Source: JBCBWG01 sp964579305 | Lineage (GTDB): Bacteria > Pseudomonadota > Alphaproteobacteria > Rhizobiales > Hyphomicrobiaceae | Direction of reading: 5' to 3' | DNA: 41,241 nucleotides | Assembly: GCA_964579305.1 (NCBI GenBank) | Contig: CAZOGY010000015.1 | Coordinates: forward strand, 1 to 41,241 | Shown here: piece after piece, positions 15,882-23,965 of the stretch | How positions within the stretch are numbered: position 1 is the first letter of the stretch | Layout: every line of letters begins with the position of its first letter | Position numbers and translations under genes: made by a program | The notes under the pieces: generated by a model | Seen by the model: the letters and a program-made list of their open reading frames with translations, nothing else | Told to the model about the DNA's origin: nothing | Databases searched by the model: none

Positions 15882-17396
15882 ATGCAAGACGCAGTTGCCA
15901 GCTTGAAAACCTATCAAACCTTTATCGACGGCCAGTGGGTTGACGCCGCCTCCGGCCGCCGCTTCCAGACGAGCAATCCCTATACGGGTGAAGCTTGGGC
16001 TGAAATCCCGCAGTGCGATGCGCAGGACGTTGAGCGCGCCGTCACCGCAGCCCACCGCGCGTTTGAGACCGGCCCCTGGCCAAAGATGACGCAAACCGCG
16101 CGCGGCAAGTTATTGCGCCGGATCGCTGGCCTGATCGAACAGCACGCCGACCACCTCGCACGGATCGAAGTCCAGGATAACGGCAAGCTGATTTCCGAAA
16201 TGAGCGCTCAGCTCAAATACCTGCCTGAATGGTATTATTACTACGCGGGCCTCGCCGATAAGATTCACGGTTATGTGGTTCCGGTCGATAAGCCCGACCA
16301 CTTTGCCTACACGCTGCGCGAACCGGTTGGCGTCTGCGGCATGATCATTCCATGGAACTCGCCGCTACTTCTCGTCGGCTGGAAACTTGCGCCGGCGCTC
16401 GCGACCGGTTGCACGGCCGTGATCAAACCGTCCGAATACACGTCCGCCTCGCTGCTGGAATTCATGAAACTCGTGATCGAACCCGCTGAGGTTCCGCCGG
16501 GCGTTGTAAACGTGGTCACGGGCTATGGTCAGGAGGCCGGCGAGCCGCTGGTCGCCCATCCAAAGGTCGCCAAGATCGCGTTCACCGGCGGCACGGCGAC
16601 CGGCGCCCGGGTGGCATCTCTGGCTGCGCAGACGTTCAAGAAGATCTCGCTCGAACTCGGCGGCAAGTCGCCCAACGTGGTGTTTGACGACGCCAACCTG
16701 GACGACGCGGTGTCCGGTGCGATCTCCGGCATCTTCGCTGCAACGGGCCAGACCTGCATCGCCGGTTCACGCCTGCTTGTGCAGGAGAGCATCCACGATG
16801 AATTCGTGGAGAAACTTGTGGCCATGGCCAAGACAGCCAAGCTCGGCAACCCGATGGAGTTCGAGACGCAGGTCGGCCCGGTGACCACGCCGCCGCAGTA
16901 CGAAAAGATCCTCGGCTACATCGACGTGGCAAAGGGCGAAGGCGCGAAATGCGTTCTCGGCGGCGGCCCGGCCGGACCCGACATGGGCGGCGGCAAATAC
17001 TTCGTGCAACCGACGATCTTCGATGGTGTGAACAATCAGATGCGCATCGCCCAGGAAGAGGTGTTCGGCCCGGTTCTGTCGGTGATCACGTTCAAGGACG
17101 AAGACCACGCAGCCGAAATCGCCAACGACGTAGTCTACGGTCTCGGCTCCGGTGTCTGGACGCAGTCGGTCAAGCGGGCAACCACCATGGCCAAGCGCAT
17201 CCGCGCCGGCACGGTTTGGGTCAACACCTACCGCGCCGTCAGCTTCACGATGCCTTTCGGCGGCTACAAGCAGTCCGGCCTCGGCCGCGAAAACGGCGCT
17301 GATGCCATCAACGAATATCTCCAGACAAAATCGGTCTGGATCAATAACGGCCCTGGCGGCGGCAACCCCTTCATCATGAAGACGTCGGCCGACTGA
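15882..17396 (+). CDS. NAD(P)-dependent aldehyde dehydrogenase
   Basis: This 504-residue cytoplasmic enzyme oxidises an aldehyde to the acid. It covers the full ALDH fold: oxyanion and cofactor motifs PWNSPLLL and KPSEYTSAS, FTGGTATG, the general base Glu258 in LELGGKSPNVVF and the nucleophile Cys292 in GQTCIAGSR, ending with PFGGYKQSGLGRENG. The ATG at 15882 is preceded by GGAGG; longer in-frame starts add unrelated residues. It resembles betaine/aromatic-aldehyde type ALDHs, but substrate is not determined. The 216 bp upstream show no terminator, yet it seems functionally unrelated to the SN-fold gene. A strong hairpin lies 44 bp after the stop. Confidence 0.95.
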   Translation: MQDAVASLKTYQTFIDGQWVDAASGRRFQTSNPYTGEAWAEIPQCDAQDVERAVTAAHRAFETGPWPKMTQTARGKLLRRIAGLIEQHADHLARIEVQDNGKLISEMSAQLKYLPEWYYYYAGLADKIHGYVVPVDKPDHFAYTLREPVGVCGMIIPWNSPLLLVGWKLAPALATGCTAVIKPSEYTSASLLEFMKLVIEPAEVPPGVVNVVTGYGQEAGEPLVAHPKVAKIAFTGGTATGARVASLAAQTFKKISLELGGKSPNVVFDDANLDDAVSGAISGIFAATGQTCIAGSRLLVQESIHDEFVEKLVAMAKTAKLGNPMEFETQVGPVTTPPQYEKILGYIDVAKGEGAKCVLGGGPAGPDMGGGKYFVQPTIFDGVNNQMRIAQEEVFGPVLSVITFKDEDHAAEIANDVVYGLGSGVWTQSVKRATTMAKRIRAGTVWVNTYRAVSFTMPFGGYKQSGLGRENGADAINEYLQTKSVWINNGPGGGNPFIMKTSAD

Positions 17397-17934
17397 TTAG
17401 CAATCGCGGCCGAAGCCATCGCGGCGAAAACAATCACACGCAGGGCCGCCAACTGGTGGCCCTGCCACGCAGCCAGCGTCGACGCCGCGATATGCGCTCC
17501 AACGCAGAATTTTTCAAAAGCGGCCTAAAATCCCACGACCGCAACGCACCCGCCACCGACCGCGCCAATACCGCCCGCGGCCTGGGGGGAGGGGGCCGCG
17601 GGCGCGTCGCAGCCGCGCGTCTTGGGGGAAGGTGGGGCGGGCCGCGTGCCATAAAGAAAACAAGGCAACCCACAAATTTCAAGACTGCGGGCGAAAATGA
17701 TTCGCGCGATTGTAAAGAATTTGGCGCATGACGTCGCCTGTTTCTCCTTGGCGTTGAAAACCAGCAACGCATGCCGTGACACGAGCACAATCCAAACTGC
17801 AGCAAGCCGTCGGCCCAGGCTGCGTTTCTGCGGCCGCCGCTGCGCGATCACGTAGATGTGCGACAATCTGGACGATCCCCGCAACGGGCCGGTTCGTTGG
17901 CCGATCACATGGCCAACATTGGAGATCAATCACC
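17397..17934. other. 538-bp intergenic region with a hairpin after the ALDH gene
   Basis: No credible gene is visible here. A long hairpin at 17440-17465 pairs about 11-12 bp (one G-U) around a tiny loop and probably marks the end of the ALDH transcript, although no U-run follows. A G-rich stretch lies at 17583-17600. The peroxiredoxin promoter should be within the last 200 bp, but I cannot place boxes with confidence. Confidence 0.55.
17440..17465 (+). terminator. Strong hairpin downstream of aldehyde dehydrogenase
   Basis: Arms GCAGGGCCGCCA (17440-17451) and TGGTGGCCCTGC (17454-17465) pair along almost their full length with one G-U pair. The hairpin is very stable but lacks a following U-run, so termination may need Rho or it may only protect the 3' end. 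Confidence 0.45.
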
Positions 17935-18480
17935 ATGGCAATCACACCGCTTATGCCGCGCCAATCCGTTCCAGACGTCAGCCTGCCTCTCGTTGGCGGC
18001 GGCACCTGGACGCTGTCGGAGCAAAAACCGGCCGCTTTCACGATGGCCGTTGTCTACCGCGGACTGCACTGCCCGATCTGCAAAGGCTATCTCAACGACC
18101 TGCAGAACCGGCTGGAAACATTTGACAAGCTCGGCGTCGCCCCAGTCGCAATTTCAAGCGACAGCCAGGAGCGAGCCGAACAGACGAAAGCCGATTGGGG
18201 GCTCGATCGCCTACCGCTCGCTTACGGTCTGACGCTTGCGCAGGGCCGCAATTGGGGGCTTTACGTCTCGTCGAGCAACGGCAAAACGTCGGCTGGCGTC
18301 GAGGAGCCTGAGCGTTTCGTGGAGCCTGGCCTGTTTCTGATCAAGCCGGACCAGACGCTCTACTTTGGAAGCGTGCAGACGATGCCGTTCGCGCGGCCGC
18401 AATTTGCCGAGATCGAAAAGGCGCTCGATTTTGTTCTCGCGCGCAACTATCCCGCCCGTGGCGAAGTCGTCGATATCTGA
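17935..18480 (+). CDS. Peroxiredoxin-like (AhpC/TSA-type thioredoxin fold) protein
   Basis: This 181-residue cytoplasmic thiol protein belongs to the 'peroxiredoxin-like' group, marked by YRGLHCPICKGYL with Cys46 and Cys49. After the redox strand it has the usual AISSDS, GLDRLPLAYGLTL and a C-terminal FALARPQF-like helix (here PFARPQFAEIEKALDFVLARNYPARGE). It differs from classical AhpC in having a CPIC pair rather than a single peroxidatic Cys in a PxxxT loop, so peroxidase activity is inferred, not shown. The ATG at 17935 has GGAG about 11 bases upstream. A textbook terminator follows at 18515-18545, so the gene is probably monocistronic. Confidence 0.9.
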   Translation: MAITPLMPRQSVPDVSLPLVGGGTWTLSEQKPAAFTMAVVYRGLHCPICKGYLNDLQNRLETFDKLGVAPVAISSDSQERAEQTKADWGLDRLPLAYGLTLAQGRNWGLYVSSSNGKTSAGVEEPERFVEPGLFLIKPDQTLYFGSVQTMPFARPQFAEIEKALDFVLARNYPARGEVVDI

Positions 18481-18514
18481 CGTGCTCACGCGAGTCTTTT
18501 GAATTCAAACCGTC

Positions 18515-18545
18515 AGAGCGGGCCACGGTGCCCGCTCTCTTTTTC
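18515..18545 (+). terminator. Rho-independent terminator of the peroxiredoxin-like gene
   Basis: AGAGCGGGC (18515-18523) pairs perfectly with GCCCGCTCT (18530-18538) around a 6-nt loop, followed by CTTTTTC. It is placed 35 bp after the stop codon. The minus-strand carbonic anhydrase gene ends 34 bp beyond it. Confidence 0.9.
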
Positions 18546-18578
18546 GATGAGCCTCACTTTTGCAGCCGGCTTTTCATT

Positions 18579-19238
18579 TTAGCCAATGCTTCCCATCGGG
18601 CCAGGATAACTCACTTCGTCAAGCTTGCCGGTGTCGACGTCATAGATGAAGCCGCGCACGGTAACGGCATGCGGCCCTTCGGCCGGGATCCACGGATGGT
18701 TCTTGATTGCCGAAATGCCGCGGCGCACGTCCCAGGCCAAACGCTCCAAATTCGTTTCGTTCGGCGCCGTATCCAACGGCTCGGGCGCGCCGCGGAAGGC
18801 ATGGAATGCAGCCGGGTGCGCAGCATGGGCGTTGCAGCCGCGAAAGGTGCGCCCGGTTGCCTGTGAGAGCATTTGAACGGCTGCATCATCGCCTTCCAGC
18901 CCGGCCGTCAAGAGATCATCGCTAAACGCAAGCATCCCGCATTTCGTGTGATGGATGACCATGATCTCGGTGGTCCCCAGCAGATGGTGCGAAATCACAA
19001 GGCTGCGGATCGCATCATCGGTAATCACGCCGCCCGCATTGCGGATGATATGCGCCTCACCGGTTTGCAGGCCGAGCAGATCTTCCACGTCCATCCGCGC
19101 GTCCATGCAGGCAACGACCGCGACGTGCGCTGCCGGTTGGATTTTTTGCGCGCCGGGGTGCGATGACGTATGCAATGCGTCGCCCGCCGCATACCGAGAA
19201 TTATTTTGCAGGAGTTCGTCGGTTTTCGCGTTTGACAT
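18579..19238 (-). CDS. Beta-class carbonic anhydrase with a His/Cys-containing insert
   Basis: This 219-residue cytoplasmic enzyme interconverts CO2 and bicarbonate. The zinc site is clear: Cys44 and the Asp46-Arg48 dyad in ACMDARMD, with His97 and Cys100 in IHHTKCGM. The end GFIYDVDTGKLDEV is typical of the Rv1284-like subclass. That subclass is usually about 165 residues long. Here roughly 40 extra residues lie between about 110 and 155, including CNAHAAHPAAFHAF. The start at 19238 has an AGGTGA SD. It runs convergent with the peroxiredoxin-like gene and co-directional with the acyl-CoA ligase upstream (81 bp), so it may be transcribed with it. Confidence 0.93.
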   Translation of the reverse strand: MSNAKTDELLQNNSRYAAGDALHTSSHPGAQKIQPAAHVAVVACMDARMDVEDLLGLQTGEAHIIRNAGGVITDDAIRSLVISHHLLGTTEIMVIHHTKCGMLAFSDDLLTAGLEGDDAAVQMLSQATGRTFRGCNAHAAHPAAFHAFRGAPEPLDTAPNETNLERLAWDVRRGISAIKNHPWIPAEGPHAVTVRGFIYDVDTGKLDEVSYPGPMGSIG

Positions 19239-19319
19239 TTCGTCACCTGTGCTGGGTTGTTTGCAGCTCGTCGCGGAACGGTATGGCCGGCAGTATTGAC
19301 CGTCAACGCGCAGGCGCGA

Positions 19320-20942
19320 TCAACTCTCGTTGAAACGCGCGCGCAATTCAAACTTTTGGATTTTCCCGGTTGATGTTTTTGGAAGCGGCCCGAAAACAAT
19401 TGCGCGGGGTACTTTATATCGCGCCATGTGCGCGCGACAAAACGCGATGATGTCCTCAGCGCCGATCTCGTCAACGCCGTCTTTCAAGGTTATGAACGCA
19501 CAAGGCGTCTCGCCCCACGTCTCGTCAGGCTTCGCCACGACGGCTGCCTCCATGACGGCGGGATGGCGATACAGAACTTCTTCAATTTCCAGTGACGAAA
19601 TGTTTTCACCGCCAGAGATAATAATGTCCTTGGATCGATCTTTGACTTCGAAATAGCCATCCTCATACCAAACCGCCAAATCTCCCGAGTGATAGTATCC
19701 TCCAGCAAAGGCAGAGGCGGTGGCGGCTGGGTTTTTGAGATAGCCTTTCATAAGCGTATTGCCGCGAAGAAGGATTTCGCCAAGTTCATCACCCGATTGC
19801 GGAAGTGGCGCGCAGGTGGCGGGGTCGGCAACAATCATGCTGTCGATCAGGGCATGTGGCACGCCTTGGCGCGCCATCAACTGAAAGCGATCTGCGTCGG
19901 GCAAATCGTCCCAAGCCGCTTGCGGCAGACACGCCACAGAAGGGCCGTAACTCTCGGTGGTGCCGTAAGCATGCAGCACTTCAAAGCCGAGCGATTCCAT
20001 GTTGGCGATCACAGCCGAAGGCGGTGCCGCACCTCCGGTCATCACCTTTGTGCGCACTGGGAGGGGCCGCCGCGCCTGCGCTGGGGCATGCACCATCATG
20101 TTGAGCACGATGGGCGCGCCGCACATATGTGTAACGCGATGTTGCTCAATCAGTTGAAAAATGCGCGCTGGATCGATTTTGCGCAAACATACGTGCGTGG
20201 CCAGCGCCGCTGTCACCGCCCAGGTATACGTCCAACCCGAGCAATGGAACATCGGCAGCGTCCACAAATAAGTCGAGCGATGATCAAGCCCGAATGTGAG
20301 CGCATTTGTTAGTGCATTCAAATGAGCCCCGCGGTGAGAGTACACCACACCTTTCGGGTTGCCCGTCGTGCCCGATGTATAAAGCAGGCAAATAGAGTCC
20401 CACTCATCGATCGGGCCCGCATATTCAAAATCCGCATCGCCCGTCGCCAGAAAGTCCTCATACTCAACGGGGCCAATTTCCGGCGCCTCGGCGCTCTCTG
20501 GATCTGCAATATCGACGATTTGGGGAGCATTCTCGCACAGCGCCAAAGCGGGGCGAATGGTCCCGTGAAATTCACGATCACATAAGAACAGCTTGGCCTC
20601 GCCATGGTTCAGGCAAAACGCAATCGCTGCGGCGTCAAGGCGGATGTTAATCGGGTTCAGGACGGCGCCGATCATGGGCGCCGCATAGTGCGCTTCCAGC
20701 AAGGCAGGGACATTGCTGGCAAGGATCGCGACCGTATCGCCGCGCCCGATGCCGGCACGCGATAGCGCGCTCGCAAACCGCCGGCATCGCGCATAAAACT
20801 CGCGATAAGTGAATTGGCGATCTGCGTGGATCACGGCAATGGCGTCGGGTGCAACCTGTGCAGCGCGCTTGAGAAAGCTGATTGGCGAGAGTGGCACGTA
20901 ATTGGCAGGCTGTTTTGCCAGCTCCGGACGATCCCAGTTCAT
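19320..20942 (-). CDS. AMP-forming acyl-CoA synthetase (AlkK/DmdB-like)
   Basis: This 540-residue enzyme activates a carboxylic acid with ATP and CoA. The adenylation signature YTSGTTGNPKGVVYSHRG is near residue 185, followed by the A5-type motif HAYGTTESYGP, A7 YHSGDLAVWYEDGYFEVKDRSKDII and the A10 lysine in PKTSTGKIQKFELR. The start MNWDRPELAKQPANY at 20942 is chosen for its GGAGGG SD four bases upstream; a longer frame from 20963 lacks one. The closest families are medium-chain fatty acid or methylmercaptopropionate ligases. It lies 155 bp downstream of the DUF6285/APH pair on the same strand with a long hairpin between. Confidence 0.94.
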   Translation of the reverse strand: MNWDRPELAKQPANYVPLSPISFLKRAAQVAPDAIAVIHADRQFTYREFYARCRRFASALSRAGIGRGDTVAILASNVPALLEAHYAAPMIGAVLNPINIRLDAAAIAFCLNHGEAKLFLCDREFHGTIRPALALCENAPQIVDIADPESAEAPEIGPVEYEDFLATGDADFEYAGPIDEWDSICLLYTSGTTGNPKGVVYSHRGAHLNALTNALTFGLDHRSTYLWTLPMFHCSGWTYTWAVTAALATHVCLRKIDPARIFQLIEQHRVTHMCGAPIVLNMMVHAPAQARRPLPVRTKVMTGGAAPPSAVIANMESLGFEVLHAYGTTESYGPSVACLPQAAWDDLPDADRFQLMARQGVPHALIDSMIVADPATCAPLPQSGDELGEILLRGNTLMKGYLKNPAATASAFAGGYYHSGDLAVWYEDGYFEVKDRSKDIIISGGENISSLEIEEVLYRHPAVMEAAVVAKPDETWGETPCAFITLKDGVDEIGAEDIIAFCRAHMARYKVPRAIVFGPLPKTSTGKIQKFELRARFNES

Positions 20943-21022
20943 TGTTCCCTCCACAGTGTGCAAGCACTGCTTTTTGTTTTTTTATTACGCCGTTACGGTC
21001 TTATTTTTAATCAGTCCAGCTG

Positions 21023-21093
21023 GTGTTCCGTCTCCGACACTTGGTTCCCTTTGCAGCACCCGCTCGTCCAAGTGTCGGAGACAACAGGAACAC
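21023..21093. repeat. Long interrupted inverted repeat between DUF6285 and acyl-CoA synthetase genes
   Basis: GTCTCCGACACTTGG (21030-21044) and its exact complement (21068-21082) form a 15-bp stem around a 23-nt loop. Outside a 4-nt bulge on one side, GTGTTCC (21023-21029) pairs with GGAACAC (21087-21093), giving 22 bp in all. No U-run follows on either strand. It may be an mRNA processing or attenuation hairpin, a REP-like element or an operator. Confidence 0.75.
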
Positions 21094-21097
21094 GAGA

Positions 21098-21457
21098 TTA
21101 TCCCGAAATCCCGCGTGATTTGAGAAAGCTTGGATTGCGCACCCGCAATTCGCCAACCAGGCTGGCTTTGAGCTGGGCGCGTAAATCCGGCGGCGCACCG
21201 TCGCTGACCGCGCCGCTGCGGATATCCTGCGCAAGCCGCTCAGTTGTGCCGTCGCCGTCTGGGTAAACCGTGTCGAGCAAATCCCACAGCGCGCCATCGC
21301 CGTCGGTGAGGATATCCCGTTTGGCAATTGCCAAAGCGCTGACGATCATTGCAACTGGATAACGCTGTTCGCGCGGTACGACAGGGAGAATGTCGCCACG
21401 CAAGGTGTCAATGGCACTCTGTATCAGCGTTTCTGCAGAAATCCGTCGTTTGCTCAT
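21098..21457 (-). CDS. DUF6285 protein, partner of the APH-like kinase
   Basis: This 119-residue, mostly helical protein has the pattern A..LIQSAIDTLRGDILPVV....RYPVAMIVSALAIAKRDI, which fits DUF6285. Members of that family are generally encoded next to APH-type phosphotransferases and acyl-CoA enzymes. Its ATG overlaps the APH stop as ATGA, so the two are co-translated in a fixed ratio and probably interact. No catalytic motif is visible. The biochemical role is unknown; a regulatory or helper subunit of the kinase is a guess from the coupling. Confidence 0.8.
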   Translation of the reverse strand: MSKRRISAETLIQSAIDTLRGDILPVVPREQRYPVAMIVSALAIAKRDILTDGDGALWDLLDTVYPDGDGTTERLAQDIRSGAVSDGAPPDLRAQLKASLVGELRVRNPSFLKSRGISG

Positions 21458-22518
21458 TGCGCGAGGGCCTTTTCATAGGCTTCGATTTCCAGCAAGGCAT
21501 CGAGCTCCATTTCTGGCGGCATCAGACCCGTGAGAACAAGCTCGATGGCATCTTCGCCGGCTGATCGGAAACGATCGCCTTGCAACACGGCAATTGCGGC
21601 CCATTTCGCAGCCGCCAAAATCTCCCAATACGCAACGGCCGCGCGATCGATGGTGAGGCCACGCGCCGCTTCGTAGGCGTCTAGAAAAACGTCGCGTGGG
21701 GCAATGCCGCCGGCTTCGTTGGCATCGTTCCCAAATCGCCAGCACCGGGCACAGAACCAGCCAATGTCTTCCATCGGGTCACCCCAATGGGCAAACTCCC
21801 AATCGAGAATGGCGCTGAGCGTTCCATTGGCGACCAGGTAATTGCCGGTACGGAAATCGCCGTGCACAAGGGTCTGTGAAACGCACTGCGGGGCATGGGC
21901 GTCAAGCCAAGTCAGGCAGTATTCAAGCGCGGGCCGCGCCTCTCCCGCGCCATCGAGCATATTGCGTAAACGCGCAACTTCAGAGCGCGCGGGCGGCAAC
22001 AGCGGTTGCGGCAAAAACGAAAGCGCTTCGGACCATTCAAGCCCGGGCCGAATGGAGTGGATTTTTGCAAGCTCGCCAGCAAGCGCGCGCGCAAGGCCAT
22101 CGCCGAATTGCGGCAAGGTATCGGACCGCACGATTTTGCGAGCTTGCGCGCTTCCGCCAACGAACGCCTGAATAACGAAGGGCGCGCCGATGATCCTGGC
22201 TTCTTCACATTCCAGGATCGGTTCGGCCACGCGAACGCCGGCTTGCTCCACGGCGCGAATGACCGCGAATTCGCCAGGCCTGTCCAAGCTCACCGGCAGC
22301 CGAGCAGCGGCATCGGTGCGCAGGACCCAGCGATGCAACCCGGCTTTGGGGCCTTCAACGACCTCAACGTCAAGCGACCAGTTCTCTTGAACGGCGCCGC
22401 CTGACAACAACTCGATCCGCGGGATCAGGACCGAACTGGCATTCAATGTCCTGGCCAAATACCGGCACAATGCGCCGAGGTCGTTTGGGTCGAGTGTGCG
22501 CTGTCGCGTCCGTGTCAA
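21454..22518 (-). CDS. Aminoglycoside-phosphotransferase-like kinase (acyl-CoA metabolism type)
   Basis: This protein of about 354 residues has an APH/choline-kinase fold. The kinase core shows VLRTD in the N-lobe, the Brenner motif LVHGDFRTGNYLV with catalytic Asp, and the metal-binding ILDWEFAHWGDPMEDIGWFC. It belongs to the group related to the N-terminal part of ACAD10/11, which acts on hydroxylated acyl-CoAs, rather than to resistance enzymes (inference from context: an acyl-CoA ligase and DUF6285 follow). The reading frame extends to 22734. A TTG at 22518, with GAGGAG upstream, is preferred because residues before it look non-coding and family members start near there. It is divergent from the LDH2-family gene. 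Confidence 0.85.
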   Translation of the reverse strand: MTRTRQRTLDPNDLGALCRYLARTLNASSVLIPRIELLSGGAVQENWSLDVEVVEGPKAGLHRWVLRTDAAARLPVSLDRPGEFAVIRAVEQAGVRVAEPILECEEARIIGAPFVIQAFVGGSAQARKIVRSDTLPQFGDGLARALAGELAKIHSIRPGLEWSEALSFLPQPLLPPARSEVARLRNMLDGAGEARPALEYCLTWLDAHAPQCVSQTLVHGDFRTGNYLVANGTLSAILDWEFAHWGDPMEDIGWFCARCWRFGNDANEAGGIAPRDVFLDAYEAARGLTIDRAAVAYWEILAAAKWAAIAVLQGDRFRSAGEDAIELVLTGLMPPEMELDALLEIEAYEKALAQ

Positions 22519-22761
22519 AGCGCGCGTCTCCTCACTCAATCTGCGTCGGCACTGCAATGCCAATCCGGGTATCCGCGACAGGTCTGCAGGCCGGTTGAAA
22601 CCGGTACACCAGATTGGCCTGACGCTGCGATAATCGGGCCGTAACTGTCGCAGATGGGCTGCAAGCCGTGAAGCGGATATACGCCATCGGCTATGATCTG
22701 TGCGAGGTTGCGGGCCGCAGCCTGCATGAAGCATCCATGCGACGTTGAGAGGACGAATGCC

Positions 22762-23778
22762 ATGCCCGAGCGCACGATAGCCGTTGATGACCTAAGGGCG
22801 CTTGTCGCACGCGCATTTGTCGCCGCGCGGACGTCTGAGGCGAATGCACGAAGTGTCGCGCACGCCCTCGTCCAGGCGGAAATCGACGGTCAAAAAGGCC
22901 ACGGCCTGTCGCGCGTGGAAAGTTATACGGCGCAGGCAAAGTCAGGAAAAGTCGATGGATTTGCCGAGCCGGTGGTGCGCAAGGTGCGGCCCGGATCGAT
23001 CATGGTCGATGCGGCCAACGGTTTCGCCTATCCCGCGATCGAGCGCGCTTTGTCAGCGGTCCTGCCCGCCGTCGCCGAGACCGGCATCGCCGCTGTTGCA
23101 ATCACCCGGTCGAACCATGCCGGCGCGGTTGGCTTGCATGTTGAGACGCTTGCCAACCAGGGCCTGCTTGCGATGTTTTTCGCCAACACGCCCAAGGCGA
23201 TAGCCCCAACAGGCGGTGCGCGCGCCCTGTTTGGGACGAACCCGATTGCTTTCGCAGCGCCGCGCTCGTCAGGTCCGCCAATCATCGTTGACCTTGCGCT
23301 GAGCGAGGTAGCCCGCGGCAAAATTCTGACCGCTGCCCAAAAGGGCGAACCGATACCAGAAGGCTGGGCGGTGGATGCCGATGGCAGGCCGACGACGGAC
23401 GCGAAAGCTGCCCTGGCCGGAACGTTGATGCCGATCGGCGGCGCGAAAGGGGCTGCGCTGGCCCTCATGGTCGAATTGCTGGCGGTGACGCTGGCCGGTG
23501 CACACCTGTCGACAGAGGCCACCTCGTTTTTCGATGGTGACGGGGCACCGCCGGGTGTCGGCCAGTTCTTGATCGCCGTTGACCCCGACGCTTTTGCTGG
23601 CCGGGCACGCGTCCTCCAGCGCATCGAAGACGTCGCCGCCGGTTTTCAAGACAACGGCGAGGCGCGTCTGCCGGGTGGGCGTCGCGCGCGCCTGCGAGAA
23701 GCTGCTGCGCGCGACGGCATCGCCGTTGATGAAAGCCTGCTGGACGATCTGGCACGTCGCGCAGACGATCTTGTTTGA
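22762..23778 (+). CDS. LDH2/malate-lactate dehydrogenase family oxidoreductase
   Basis: This 338-residue NAD(P)-dependent dehydrogenase is of the LDH2 (YbiC/ComC/AllD/DpkA) superfamily, which reduces 2-oxo acids or cyclic imino acids. Recognisable parts are DGQKGHGLSRV (residues 42-52), TRSNHAGAVGLH with catalytic His119, and the TNPIAFAAPRSSGPPIIVDLALSEVARGKI region at about 180-205. The terminal domain has GGAKGAALALMVELLAVTLAG. The ATG at 22762 follows a GAGAGGA SD. Substrate cannot be chosen between malate, ureidoglycolate, sulfolactate and imino acids from sequence alone. A 243-bp region upstream carries the divergent promoters for it and the APH-like operon. Confidence 0.92.
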   Translation: MPERTIAVDDLRALVARAFVAARTSEANARSVAHALVQAEIDGQKGHGLSRVESYTAQAKSGKVDGFAEPVVRKVRPGSIMVDAANGFAYPAIERALSAVLPAVAETGIAAVAITRSNHAGAVGLHVETLANQGLLAMFFANTPKAIAPTGGARALFGTNPIAFAAPRSSGPPIIVDLALSEVARGKILTAAQKGEPIPEGWAVDADGRPTTDAKAALAGTLMPIGGAKGAALALMVELLAVTLAGAHLSTEATSFFDGDGAPPGVGQFLIAVDPDAFAGRARVLQRIEDVAAGFQDNGEARLPGGRRARLREAAARDGIAVDESLLDDLARRADDLV

Positions 23779-23965
23779 AGCTTATCCCGGCTCGCCGGAT
23801 GCTTACGGATCAAATGAACTGAAAGATGCAGCAACCCTCAAAACCGGGATCATGGCAGTGAGCGCAAGCGAACCTGAAATGATCTCGATCGATCGCCGTT
23901 AATGCATGTCGCATCCAGTCGGCTTCACGCCCCAAACCCGCACGCGGGCACGTCCGGCCGCGCGC

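Noticed and set aside
14517..16094. 525-codon minus-strand open frame across the SN-fold gene and the start of the ALDH gene
   Set aside because: It is antisense to two recognised genes, has no recognisable domain and fits the long antisense frames expected in GC-rich coding DNA.
17583..17600. G-rich run as a possible G-quadruplex
   Set aside because: The tract is short and alone in a GC-rich gap; it has no phase or conservation evidence.
17525..17929. 134-codon minus-strand frame upstream of the peroxiredoxin-like gene
   Set aside because: It reads through G/C runs as Gly/Pro/Ala strings and has no SD or motif.
21454..22518. APH-like protein as an antibiotic-resistance enzyme
   Set aside because: Its coupling to DUF6285 and an acyl-CoA ligase fits the metabolic APH group better than aminoglycoside resistance.
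21454..22734. APH-like kinase read from the most upstream ATG at 22734
   Set aside because: The first 72 residues look like translated intergenic DNA, and a TTG with a good SD lies at 22518.
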